Below, piece after piece: positions 41,542 to 49,679 of a stretch of 63,128 bases of DNA; position 1 is the stretch's first letter, and each line of letters begins with the position of its first letter. This stretch comes from a virus. The translations under genes were made by a program, and so were the position numbers. The notes beneath the pieces were generated by a model. The model searched no databases. It had not been told where the DNA came from and worked only from the letters and a program-made list of their open reading frames with translations. The DNA lies in the IMG/VR virus record IMGVR_UViG_3300037346_000608, positions 1-63,128 of that record; one strand, written 5' to 3'.

Positions 41542-42076
41542 TTATAAAATCTTTAATAGTTGAAAATTTAATAGGTGAATAGTTCCAAAAATCAGTGCAC
41601 ACATTAACACGATTGGAATCTCTTAAGTCTGTTTTGTGAGAAAATACCGTATGACCATGAAAATGAATAGTCCCTGACGTTTGCCCATTCCATACCTCTA
41701 ATGGATAATGACATATAACAGAATCAAATTGTAGTAACTCTACAATCTGGTCATCCAATATAGTAATATTATCAAATTCGTGTTCAATTTCTAATAATGC
41801 ATCATCAGAATTTCCTATCAAAAAAGTAATTTCGCCATTAAGCCGTTTAAGAACAGCTCTAGCAGTATGAGGATCCCATGCAAAGTTTCCTAAATGAAAA
41901 ACAACATCACCTTTCTTAATTTGCTTATTCCAATTTTTAATCAGCTTTTCATTCATATCTTCTATGGATGAAAATGATGACCGTTTGGCAATTTCTAATA
42001 TCTGTGGTCTGCCAAACCACGTATCCGATGTTATAAAAAAATCTATCGGTTCTGTTAATCTGTTTTGTTCTATCAT
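41528..42076 (-). CDS. metallophosphoesterase-like protein with altered metal ligands, 182 aa
   Basis: The fold pattern is clear, with DFFITSDTWFGR, GDVVFHLGNFAW, ITFLIGNSDD, VICHYPLEVW and HFHGHTVFSH in order. Usual ligands are changed: D-x-H at the start is D-T-W, GD is GN and GNHD is GNSD, while HYPL and HGHT remain. It may bind one metal, have a new activity, or be a binding protein. The sequence before the start has a partial promoter-like block. Confidence 0.75.
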   Translation of the reverse strand: MIEQNRLTEPIDFFITSDTWFGRPQILEIAKRSSFSSIEDMNEKLIKNWNKQIKKGDVVFHLGNFAWDPHTARAVLKRLNGEITFLIGNSDDALLEIEHEFDNITILDDQIVELLQFDSVICHYPLEVWNGQTSGTIHFHGHTVFSHKTDLRDSNRVNVCTDFWNYSPIKFSTIKDFINGKG

Positions 42077-42161
42077 TATATTTTAGTTTATGATGGCGTA
42101 TATAATACCGTCAGTACAAATATAATATAAATAAATGAAAATTGAAAACTTTTTAAGAAAA

Positions 42162-42707
42162 TTATTTTTTTATTTTCATTGTTGTTTTAGTACCATCAGG
42201 TTGACTAAAAACTGCATAGGTAGGGACCAACTCATATACGTCATTTTTCATACTGTCGCAATATTTTTTACCAGTACCTTTCTTTAAATATCCTACAGTA
42301 CAATGAGGATGATAGTCAGGATAATCATTTTCGTACGGAAGTTTCATTAATGCTTTATTTACCTTATGTAAATTATCGCCTTTAACGTCAAACTTTAAAA
42401 CATCATACTCATTTTCAAAAAGAGAAGCGTTATGTAAAGTGCATGGACCAAATGTAAAGTTTTCAATAATCTCCCTTACTTGAGTAGTTGCGACGTCCTT
42501 TTTTAGTCCATATAATAATGTTACATGCGGTTCATCCTCAAGACCGAAGGTACGATCACCTTCTTCTTCATAAAGATCATTAGGATCAATACTATCATGA
42601 ATTTCGTTCATTTCTGGAAAATCAAAATAGAGCATTACACAACCATGAGAATATGAATCCTTACTCTTTTCTACAACAAAGTCTTCGAATAATTTAATAT
42701 GTTTCAT
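42162..42707 (-). CDS. leader-bearing 2H phosphoesterase, 181 aa
   Basis: The start is set at MKHIKLFEDFVVEKSKDSYS, because the longer frame upstream overlaps the end of the thymidylate synthase-family gene. The two hallmark H-x-T motifs are PHVTLLYG (His61) and HPHCTVGYL (His135). Such enzymes open 2',3'-cyclic phosphates or cleave 2',5'- and 3',5'-linked nucleotides; T4 Acb1, which destroys CBASS signals, has the same fold. With the packaging leader it could act at the moment of DNA entry. Confidence 0.87.
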   Translation of the reverse strand: MKHIKLFEDFVVEKSKDSYSHGCVMLYFDFPEMNEIHDSIDPNDLYEEEGDRTFGLEDEPHVTLLYGLKKDVATTQVREIIENFTFGPCTLHNASLFENEYDVLKFDVKGDNLHKVNKALMKLPYENDYPDYHPHCTVGYLKKGTGKKYCDSMKNDVYELVPTYAVFSQPDGTKTTMKIKK

Positions 42708-42720
42708 ATGTAGTGTTTTA

Positions 42721-43599
42721 TTATATATCAGAGAAAATAGCATTAGTGATCCAATCATGTAATGGATCATCGTGTGTAGGAATATCGCCACCTTTAACAA
42801 TCGCAGATTCAATGTGCTTAATACAACCTAAAGGATTACCATCAGGATCAATAATAAACTCTCTCATGTCTGGAAAACTCATTGATTCAAATGGATTATT
42901 AAGCATATCTTTAATTAAGCCAAAGTGTCTTTCATAAATATGAAGAGAATGAATAATATGAGTGTATGTACCCATTTCTAATTCAGGATAATACTTTCTT
43001 AAATGTTGGTACATCTGTTCTTGTAATAAACAAAAGAATGCAACATCAGTTGGTGTGCCAAGAATAAGATCATTTGATCTCATATCAATAGTAAAGTTTA
43101 ACCTATTATCACGAATTTGAAAAACACCAGTTAATGTACATACAAAATCTTTGTTATCAGTCCATTGATGTGAAGGTTTATTAAAATGCAAAATTGCTTG
43201 GCGACTATCTTTATCATGAATAAGAGAGTTTAATGCCCATTGGTATTGGTTCCAACCGTGATCATTTTTTTCAGTAAAGATAAGATTACCATAAGCAGAG
43301 TTTACAGTCCCATCACCATTATCAATATGTTCCCAGAATTTTGCAAAAGGAGCAATAAATTCAATATCATTTCTACCAGTAAAGTACCAAACTAATTCAG
43401 CACCAATATACTTGAATTGACTGCTTCTTCTCTTATTTTCATATAGAGAAAAACGCGGATCTTCGATAACAAGAGCAGCATTGGTAACCTCTTTAATTTT
43501 CATACCTCTTGGTGAAGTAATATATTCTGGGTTATTAAATACATCAGTAAGTGCAGTTTGATATACATCTGCAAAAGTTTCTCCTTTATAAGTTCTCAT
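42721..43599 (-). CDS. thymidylate synthase family, likely dCMP hydroxymethylase, 292 aa
   Basis: Core motifs are GAELVWYFTGRNDIEFI, DSRQAILHFN, DFVCTLTGVFQI with the catalytic Cys154, MRSNDLILGTPTDVAFF and HIIHSLHIYERH. The residue that is Asn177 in E. coli thymidylate synthase and reads dUMP is Asp185 here (GTPTD), as in dCMP hydroxymethylases. I therefore favour synthesis of 5-hydroxymethyl-dCMP. It lies beside two kinases able to handle dNMPs. Confidence 0.8.
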   Translation of the reverse strand: MRTYKGETFADVYQTALTDVFNNPEYITSPRGMKIKEVTNAALVIEDPRFSLYENKRRSSQFKYIGAELVWYFTGRNDIEFIAPFAKFWEHIDNGDGTVNSAYGNLIFTEKNDHGWNQYQWALNSLIHDKDSRQAILHFNKPSHQWTDNKDFVCTLTGVFQIRDNRLNFTIDMRSNDLILGTPTDVAFFCLLQEQMYQHLRKYYPELEMGTYTHIIHSLHIYERHFGLIKDMLNNPFESMSFPDMREFIIDPDGNPLGCIKHIESAIVKGGDIPTHDDPLHDWITNAIFSDI

Positions 43600-43774
43600 T
43601 ATTTAGTTTCTGTTTAGCTTTATCATAACATCTCTCTATTCTATCAAAAAACTCAGCCCGAGGATACCTTTCTTGGGATTTTTGAATCTCTATATCAAAA
43701 AGAAATCTTAAACACTTGTTATTAGACAAACTAGTCATTATTTTATAAGTACGATCTTCTCTCCACTTAGTCAT
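43586..43774 (-). CDS. hypothetical protein, 62 aa
   Basis: Basic helical protein (MTKWREDRTYKIMTSLSNNK, FDRIERCYDKAKQKLN). It overlaps both neighbours, including a one-base ATG/TAA contact with the kinase gene, so it is part of the nucleotide operon. Function unknown. Confidence 0.6.
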   Translation of the reverse strand: MTKWREDRTYKIMTSLSNNKCLRFLFDIEIQKSQERYPRAEFFDRIERCYDKAKQKLNNENL

Positions 43775-44367
43775 TATTTAAACATATTAAGTTGTTTATC
43801 CTCACCAGTAATAAAATTATCATAAGATAAGAAATCTATAATAATATTAGAAACATCATCAGCACTCATAGTACCAACATTAAGCATAAGTTTATTCTTT
43901 ATTTTACTTAATCTATGCGCACGTTGAAAACCATCAACTTCTGCTTTGATATCCTCTTCATTTTTACTAAGAGACTGTCCGTCCTCCCTGCTCCAAACAA
44001 TATGAGGATCATTTACAATTGTAATAAGATAAAGATTTTCTCTAAGTCTATTTACATACTCTTTCTCAATATCAAAAACATAATCACCAGAATACCCTCT
44101 ATATAAAGGAGAATAAATAGTTTCTCCTAGATGAGCACGATTAAATATAAGATTGATATTATTTTCCTTAGCAGATAACATTAACTTAAACATATCTTCA
44201 TACAATTGCTTTGAGTATGATGTGTGTAATTCAGTATCATCGTTGAAAGGTAGAGCCGAGTAATGTAATTTATGAAAAACCTTATCTTTCAAACGTTTGA
44301 TAATTAAAGCAACTTGTGTATCTTTACCAACCCGGTCTAGTCCCTCTATGATAATTATTTTACTCAT
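43774..44367 (-). CDS. thymidylate kinase-like nucleotide kinase, 197 aa
   Basis: P-loop IIIEGLDRVGKDTQVALI is the dTMP kinase form, followed by NLIFNRAHLGETIYSPLYRG with the nucleotide-binding arginine and a LID-like WSREDGQSLSKNEED. It would phosphorylate dTMP or a modified dNMP with ATP. The start is preceded by CATATAAAAATAAA, a motif shared with several other genes. Confidence 0.85.
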   Translation of the reverse strand: MSKIIIIEGLDRVGKDTQVALIIKRLKDKVFHKLHYSALPFNDDTELHTSYSKQLYEDMFKLMLSAKENNINLIFNRAHLGETIYSPLYRGYSGDYVFDIEKEYVNRLRENLYLITIVNDPHIVWSREDGQSLSKNEEDIKAEVDGFQRAHRLSKIKNKLMLNVGTMSADDVSNIIIDFLSYDNFITGEDKQLNMFK

Positions 44368-44381
44368 TTTATTTTTATATG

Positions 44382-44861
44382 TTAGAATTTAGGATTGTTT
44401 ATTTTAATATCATAGTCGGTAAAATTTACAAAATCATTTTCATCTGCATTAATTCTACGATCCAATGAATCACCTGGCATGTATCTACCTAAAAGACGGT
44501 CTCTTCTTATATTAAGTGGAATATCAATATAAAAGATCGTACAATCGCTCCTATCTTCTGGTTTGATATGAGATACTCCAACCGGAGTCATAATGAATAG
44601 GTTACACATGTTATAAAATTGGTCTTTTGACGTTCCATAATACCAACCGTTAAATTCAACAAATTCATACCAAAAGTCTTCCTCTATTTTCTGTTTAAAT
44701 TCTTCAACGGTTAGGAAGTAATAATCCCTACCATGTGTCTCGCCTTCCCGAGGTGGTCTGGTTGTAAAAGAAATACCGTAGACAAATCCACGGCCTTCCA
44801 TTACTTGTCTCATATGATCTTTACCAGCAGCAGCCTTCCCAACTAAAATTACTTTATTCAT
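44382..44861 (-). CDS. guanylate kinase-like nucleotide kinase, 159 aa
   Basis: P-loop KVILVGKAAAGKDHMRQVME and SFTTRPPREGETHGRDYYFL are the guanylate kinase signatures, followed by WYEFVEFNGWYYGTSKDQF. The P-loop has AAAGKD instead of the usual GxGKS/T. Together with the hydroxymethylase, it could play the role of T4 gp1, which phosphorylates hydroxymethyl-dCMP, dTMP and dGMP; that is inference from context. Confidence 0.82.
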   Translation of the reverse strand: MNKVILVGKAAAGKDHMRQVMEGRGFVYGISFTTRPPREGETHGRDYYFLTVEEFKQKIEEDFWYEFVEFNGWYYGTSKDQFYNMCNLFIMTPVGVSHIKPEDRSDCTIFYIDIPLNIRRDRLLGRYMPGDSLDRRINADENDFVNFTDYDIKINNPKF

Positions 44862-45134
44862 TTACTTGCTCGTAAGGTTATCATTTAGTGTTTCGCGGTA
44901 TACGTTTTCGCTAGTTCCACCAGTTCCACTTGAATACCAGATTTGGTCTTTTCTTGGTATAGGATCACCTACATGGGGCACAAACGGTAGGTTGGGGTAG
45001 GGAGGACTGTACGGCATAGCGGGAAAAGTAGGAAAGCATGGCTTATTAAGCTCTGCCTTAAGAAGCACCATAGCTTCTTCGGCTGTAATATGCCCCTTTT
45101 CAAGCAATCCTTGTACAATACTACTTACTGTCAT
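44862..45134 (-). CDS. hypothetical proline-rich protein, 90 aa
   Basis: A helical N-terminal third is followed by CFPTFPAMPYSPPYPNLPF, a proline-aromatic stretch, and a hydrophilic end. Possibly a virion-linked or adaptor protein. It overlaps the upstream gene by 14 bases. Confidence 0.6.
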   Translation of the reverse strand: MTVSSIVQGLLEKGHITAEEAMVLLKAELNKPCFPTFPAMPYSPPYPNLPFVPHVGDPIPRKDQIWYSSGTGGTSENVYRETLNDNLTSK

Positions 45135-45360
45135 TAGACTTCTCAGTTTTATTTACTTCAAATGTTTCTTTTAATGTCTGTAAACAATCCATTGCTTCAG
45201 CAAGGGTTCTTGTTAAAGTCATCATTTCCTCGATGTGTTGAGGATGTTCCCCAATTCCAACAGGATTAGTGAAATAAATTGTTAATGTGGCTAATGCCAT
45301 TTGACGCTGTGCTTCAAATTGAGCTTTAAGTGCATCGTACATAATGTTAGAGTTTACCAT
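45121..45360 (-). CDS. hypothetical helical protein, 79 aa
   Basis: Helical protein (ALKAQFEAQRQMALATLTIY, HIEEMMTLTRTLAEAMDCLQ) with a charged tail. No family recognised. It overlaps the downstream gene and lies two bases from the upstream one. Confidence 0.6.
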   Translation of the reverse strand: MVNSNIMYDALKAQFEAQRQMALATLTIYFTNPVGIGEHPQHIEEMMTLTRTLAEAMDCLQTLKETFEVNKTEKSNDSK

Positions 45361-45361
45361 T

Positions 45362-45736
45362 TTAACTATTAATTAGTTTAGAGTTTGGATAATTGTTTTT
45401 AATTTTTTCGTTAAAGAATTTACCTTGAGATTCTGCTTTACAAAAATCATCATACATACCAGGTTCTAGATTTGCATATTCGTAAATAGCACCTGAATTA
45501 AATTCAATTTTTAAGGTATTACTAGCAAAGTTATAAACTGCCCTTTTAATCATTGATGAGTCTGTCGTCGTTACTTGTTCTATTAACATAATTTCAATTT
45601 TAAATAATTTTTTAAGTTCTTTTGTAGATAGTTTTTTAACACCCTCTAATGTGTTCCAGACTGCTTCTTCTGTTTCTGCTTTACAGGTCCACACTAAGGA
45701 GTGACCAAGGAGTGTGAATATTTTGTAAGTGTTCAT
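45362..45736 (-). CDS. KTSC-domain protein, 124 aa
   Basis: The C-terminal 65 residues (IKRAVYNFASNTLKIEFNSG, AIYEYANLEPGMYDDFCKAE, GKFFNEKIKN) match the KTSC domain found in small phage and bacterial proteins. The N-terminal half is a separate alpha/beta part. KTSC domains are linked to nucleic-acid enzymes but have no settled activity. Confidence 0.78.
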   Translation of the reverse strand: MNTYKIFTLLGHSLVWTCKAETEEAVWNTLEGVKKLSTKELKKLFKIEIMLIEQVTTTDSSMIKRAVYNFASNTLKIEFNSGAIYEYANLEPGMYDDFCKAESQGKFFNEKIKNNYPNSKLINS

Positions 45737-45780
45737 ACTAATAATTTATTTTTATATTGAAAAACATAGTAAGGTTTCAT

Positions 45781-47013
45781 TTAGTTTAATGATTTTTTAA
45801 GTTTTTCTAAATCTTTTATATACATATCTTTAGAATCAGTTTTCTTAATGACTTCAACCTCAACTTCCTTATCGCCTTTCTGTTTTAAAAGTTCTTCAAA
45901 CTTCTCTTTTGTTAATGTATATATGGGCATGCCTAAAAGATAATTAAAACTTCTATCAACCTGATTATATTTGTTTTTGGTTAAATAATCAATAATAGTT
46001 TCTCTAGGTACATTGTTTACTTTAAGCTTTCCTTGAATAATGTCTTTAATAAATCTTGCACGATTTGAAATTACTAAAAGTTCCCTTTCCAATTTAGATA
46101 AGAGATAAACTTTTCTTTTATCATAATAACCTAATCGTATACCTACAAAATGAGTAACAATATCTTCTGCTTTAGTAAAAATCTTAAGCTTACCATTTTC
46201 ATCAATAGTGGTTAAGTTTTCAGTTTCCTGTGAATGTATTTTCAGTAGTGCATCAAGTTTAGATTTTGAAATATAATCCTTAAGAATAGATCTTTGGAAT
46301 TTCAAAATATATTCAATCTTATCTGATGAATTATCTTCGTAATCAACAATAATTCTTTTTTCAACTAATGAATTCAACCACTCTTCATATCTTTCATAAG
46401 TAAACGAAGGAGGAATTTCTGTTACTTTAACTGTTGTGCTATTTACAACCTCGTATGAACCACTAATTTTCCATGTATTAGGATTTTGTGAATCTCTTGT
46501 AAAAGTACCAGTAAATTCACTTAACCAAGGAGAAAGTGTTTTCATCTTCTTATTATCAAGAACAGCTAGGCATGCATCAACTACATCTTTAGGATTTCTA
46601 TTAAGAATGTTTGTTGCAAAACCAACCGCAATCCCAGATGAACCATTTAAAATTACAGTAGGCACAATAGGTAAAAAGAATTCAGGTTCAATTTCTTCGC
46701 CTTCCTCAATTTTATTTGATAGTAATTCAAAATCTTGATAAATTAATCTAAAATTAGAATGCAATTTACCACTAATATAACGTGGTGCACCAGCAGACGG
46801 TGAACGTAATGATCCAAATTGTCCAATACCATCAAGGAGAGGTAATGAATTTTTAAATTTTTGTGCCATCCCAACCATCGCGCTCTCTAAACTTGAATTA
46901 TGAACGATTGATTTTGAATCAAACACTGCAAAATTATGAGTGTTATCAACTTCAATGTCCCAGAATTGTTTTGGGGTGGTTAAAATTACCCTATTTACTT
47001 TCTTTATTTTCAT
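45781..47013 (-). CDS. 52: split intein C-part fused to topoisomerase II medium subunit C-part, 410 aa
   Basis: Residues 1-39 look like an intein C-terminal part: NRVILTTPKQFWDIEVDNTH, then NFAVF and the terminal IVHN; Ser40 would be the +1 residue. From residue 40 the sequence is the type IIA topoisomerase A subunit: SSLESAMVGMAQKFKNSLPL, DGIGQFGSLRSPSAGAPRYI with the catalytic tyrosine, then GSSGIAVGFATNI. The missing N-terminal part is the 47266-47805 gene. The two proteins would be joined by trans-splicing to give a T4 gp52-like subunit. Confidence 0.9.
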   Translation of the reverse strand: MKIKKVNRVILTTPKQFWDIEVDNTHNFAVFDSKSIVHNSSLESAMVGMAQKFKNSLPLLDGIGQFGSLRSPSAGAPRYISGKLHSNFRLIYQDFELLSNKIEEGEEIEPEFFLPIVPTVILNGSSGIAVGFATNILNRNPKDVVDACLAVLDNKKMKTLSPWLSEFTGTFTRDSQNPNTWKISGSYEVVNSTTVKVTEIPPSFTYERYEEWLNSLVEKRIIVDYEDNSSDKIEYILKFQRSILKDYISKSKLDALLKIHSQETENLTTIDENGKLKIFTKAEDIVTHFVGIRLGYYDKRKVYLLSKLERELLVISNRARFIKDIIQGKLKVNNVPRETIIDYLTKNKYNQVDRSFNYLLGMPIYTLTKEKFEELLKQKGDKEVEVEVIKKTDSKDMYIKDLEKLKKSLN

Positions 47014-47104
47014 TTAGCCAGTTTTTAATGTGAATTGGTGTTGTGGTTATTTTTGTCCCTTTGCTTAAATTTTCAGAATAAAATATAAGTTCTAAATTTT
47101 GCAT
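46991..47104 (-). CDS. small ORF in the split-intein gap, 37 aa
   Basis: MQNLELIFYSENLSKGTKIT to IKNWLNENKESK overlaps the start of the C-part gene by 23 bases in another frame. It may be the leftover end of a homing endonuclease or of the intein's middle region. Weak support. Confidence 0.35.
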   Translation of the reverse strand: MQNLELIFYSENLSKGTKITTTPIHIKNWLNENKESK

Positions 47105-47226
47105 TCTTTACATGATGTTGTATGTAATTGTAGATTTTTATTAAAATTAATATTACTCATTAGTTTATTATCAAAGATCACGTTACATTTAGTACATACA
47201 TAGTTATTAAGCCTAGCTCTGTTCAT
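47092..47226 (-). CDS. small zinc-ribbon ORF in the split-intein gap, 44 aa
   Basis: MNRARLNNYVCTKCNVIFDN to SCKECKI contains two C-x-x-C pairs, as in zinc ribbons of homing endonucleases. It is preceded by TATATAAAAATAAAG, the shared start-site motif, so it may be expressed. It lies between the two intein halves, where a homing endonuclease would sit in an unsplit intein. Confidence 0.5.
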   Translation of the reverse strand: MNRARLNNYVCTKCNVIFDNKLMSNINFNKNLQLHTTSCKECKI

Positions 47227-47265
47227 GCTTTATTTTTATATACACGAGAGATGAGCTATATGTTA

Positions 47266-47805
47266 TCATGGCACCCACAATGATCTAATATTATGTAAAC
47301 TGGTTAAATATTGTGCTTCTATCCAATCTCCGCACTCTAGCAAAATCATATGATCTGGTGTGCATTTAATAATATCACCGTTCTCCAGTTCTAACTCAAT
47401 CATTTCGCTAGTCACTGCTCCCTTAAACGGTGGTGAGCTAAGTTCATAAATACCAGAACCTGTATTTTCATTAAACGATAATATCTCCAAGCTTTCTGAT
47501 GGGTATTGTTCATGCCATTCTTTAAATGAAATTTTACCATATTTCTTGGAGTGGACAATTGTATTTTCGTCAAGACAGTTCCCGTGATGATAATATGCCT
47601 CAGCAGCAACTCTACCTGCTAATTGAAATAGTTTCATTGGTTTTTCATTTCCACTTTTCCAGATTTTATTGGCCACATGTACTACCTTTCTCTGTGTAGG
47701 TTTTAAACCGTCAATACAACTAGGTATAGCACGGTTTTCCACAACATATTTGGCATACTCTAAGTATTCTTTATCAAAGAATGATGTTACGGTTCTTTTA
47801 TTCAT
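47266..47805 (-). CDS. 52: topoisomerase II medium subunit N-part fused to split intein N-part, 179 aa
   Basis: Residues 1-76 are the start of a gp52/GyrA-like subunit (RAIPSCIDGLKPTQRKVVHV, VAAEAYYHHGN). Cys77 begins an intein N-part: CLDENTIVHSKKYGKISFKE, then ELENGDIIKCTPDHMILLEC with the conserved TxxH. About 103 residues is the usual size of a split-intein N half. The host-protein joint is YHHGN|C in one half and HN|SS in the other, a conserved site just before the catalytic domain. Confidence 0.9.
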   Translation of the reverse strand: MNKRTVTSFFDKEYLEYAKYVVENRAIPSCIDGLKPTQRKVVHVANKIWKSGNEKPMKLFQLAGRVAAEAYYHHGNCLDENTIVHSKKYGKISFKEWHEQYPSESLEILSFNENTGSGIYELSSPPFKGAVTSEMIELELENGDIIKCTPDHMILLECGDWIEAQYLTSLHNIRSLWVP

Positions 47806-49679
47806 TAAAATAAAGATTTTTTGTTATTATTTACTTCTACAGATTCACCTAATATCTTTCTTTTACGAGGTGTAGAGTCACCAGAAAACCATATTTCTAA
47901 TGTACTATTAAATCCATTATCCTTAGTAAGAATATATGATCGTGGGCTTCTAATGATCTCTTTATACTCATCGTCTTCCAATGCAGCTAATCCTTTCTTA
48001 TATTCAATATTCCATGAAGATAATGATTTTTGTTTACTCTCCCATACTTTATAGTCTTCATCAGAATAAAAACTTAAGGTTTCCTTTCCTTTTTTCGCAA
48101 CCATTAAAGGTGTTTCAATTTTTAGCATCTTACCATCTTCAAATAGTTCTGGCCAATATTTACCAAAGAAATTAATTAGAAGTGCAGATATTGAATTACC
48201 ATCGACATCGGCATCAGTATAAAATAGGATCTTACCATATCTTATGTCCTTTGGTTCATGACCAATCTTAAGACCGATTGCAGCCATCAGAGACTGTACT
48301 TCTTTGTTTTGTACAACCTTTGAATCAGGTATTTCTCTTACATTAATAAATTTACCACGAAGTGGGAATGCACCTTGTGTTTGCGGTTCACGATAACGTC
48401 TAAATGCAGAAGAGGCTGAATCACCTTCAAATATAGCAAGAGTACAGTTTTTCCTATCACCGCTTTTCTTTGCATCGATAAGTTTAAGAACTTTAGATTT
48501 ATCAAGATTATTATTAAGCTTTCTAAGCTTTGCTCTTTCGTCTGCTGCATTTTTTCTCTCTATCCAATCTAAAACAGATTGTATAATTTCTGATGTAAAT
48601 ATTTGTTTTAGTATCTTATCTGATAATTCATGTATACTACCATAATCTTTAGGCTCAGTAATAAGTTTTTCTTTAGTTTGTGATGAGAATGCTGGATTAA
48701 TTACCGTACAATCAATAAACAGAAAAATATGTTGTTTGAGTTCTGCAGGTTTTACATCAACTCTATATTTCTTTTTAATCTTTTCACGAAGATCTTGGAT
48801 GATTTGATGTGTTATATTATTAACATGAGTACCGCCATCTTTTGTCTCAACAGAATTAACAAACGAAATTGCTTTAAATCCTACAGTAGAGTGACCTATA
48901 CCAATTTTCCAATTTGGGGATTGTTCGTAAAATACATAATCGGTATATAGTTCTGCGTATTCTTTAAATGAACCAAATGATATTTGGGTTTCATTAAAAA
49001 AGATCTTAAGTGAATGATTACATGCAGCTATATCGTATAGTCTTTTCTGTATCATCCTAATTGATGCATCATCAATTCCTGTCATACCAAATCTTTGATA
49101 ATCAGGAATATATGATATTTCAGTAAAGCCTTTCTTTATAGGTTTAATAATAGGATCGGTACGCTTTGACATATTATCAGTAAATACTTGTGTAAAGTGT
49201 TTTTTACCATCACAAGTTTCAATCCTAAACTCTTTACTAAATATATTGGTAAGTGTACTACCAACACCATTGGTACCTACTACGACGCGATCCTCAGTAT
49301 CATCAAAATTACTTCCAGTTTTTAAATTACTAAAGATCATCTCTGGAACCCATTCATTGTAATCTTTATGAATTTCTACTGGAATTCCACCATTATCCCA
49401 AATTGATATTCTACCAGAAGGTTTATCGATTGTTATTTTAATATGGTTAAGCTTAGTATTTCTTTTATGTTCATCTACTGAGTTTGAAACAATCTCATCA
49501 AACATTTTTATTAGTCCAGGATTATAAGTAATCTCGGTTGGTTCAAATTTTTTGTTATCATTAAGTAAATAAACTGACTCTGTGTGAGGTTTAATAGAAC
49601 CAATATACATACCAGGTCTTAAAAGAACATGCTCGGTGTCGGTGAGCCTTTGATATCTTTTCTCTATACTTACTGCCAT
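47805..49679 (-). CDS. 39: type II DNA topoisomerase large subunit (gp39/GyrB-like), 624 aa
   Basis: GHKL ATPase motifs are VLLRPGMYIGS, IVSNSVDEHKRN, ISIWDNGGIPVE and VVVGTNGVGSTLTNIFS. The TOPRIM domain has CTLAIFEGDSASSAFRRYRE, QGAFPLRGKFINV and ILFYTDADVDGNSISALLIN. It binds and hydrolyses ATP and, with the gp52-like subunit, relaxes or untangles ph age DNA during replication. Full length for the T4 gp39 plus gp60 arrangement in one polypeptide. Confidence 0.95.
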   Translation of the reverse strand: MAVSIEKRYQRLTDTEHVLLRPGMYIGSIKPHTESVYLLNDNKKFEPTEITYNPGLIKMFDEIVSNSVDEHKRNTKLNHIKITIDKPSGRISIWDNGGIPVEIHKDYNEWVPEMIFSNLKTGSNFDDTEDRVVVGTNGVGSTLTNIFSKEFRIETCDGKKHFTQVFTDNMSKRTDPIIKPIKKGFTEISYIPDYQRFGMTGIDDASIRMIQKRLYDIAACNHSLKIFFNETQISFGSFKEYAELYTDYVFYEQSPNWKIGIGHSTVGFKAISFVNSVETKDGGTHVNNITHQIIQDLREKIKKKYRVDVKPAELKQHIFLFIDCTVINPAFSSQTKEKLITEPKDYGSIHELSDKILKQIFTSEIIQSVLDWIERKNAADERAKLRKLNNNLDKSKVLKLIDAKKSGDRKNCTLAIFEGDSASSAFRRYREPQTQGAFPLRGKFINVREIPDSKVVQNKEVQSLMAAIGLKIGHEPKDIRYGKILFYTDADVDGNSISALLINFFGKYWPELFEDGKMLKIETPLMVAKKGKETLSFYSDEDYKVWESKQKSLSSWNIEYKKGLAALEDDEYKEIIRSPRSYILTKDNGFNSTLEIWFSGDSTPRKRKILGESVEVNNNKKSLF

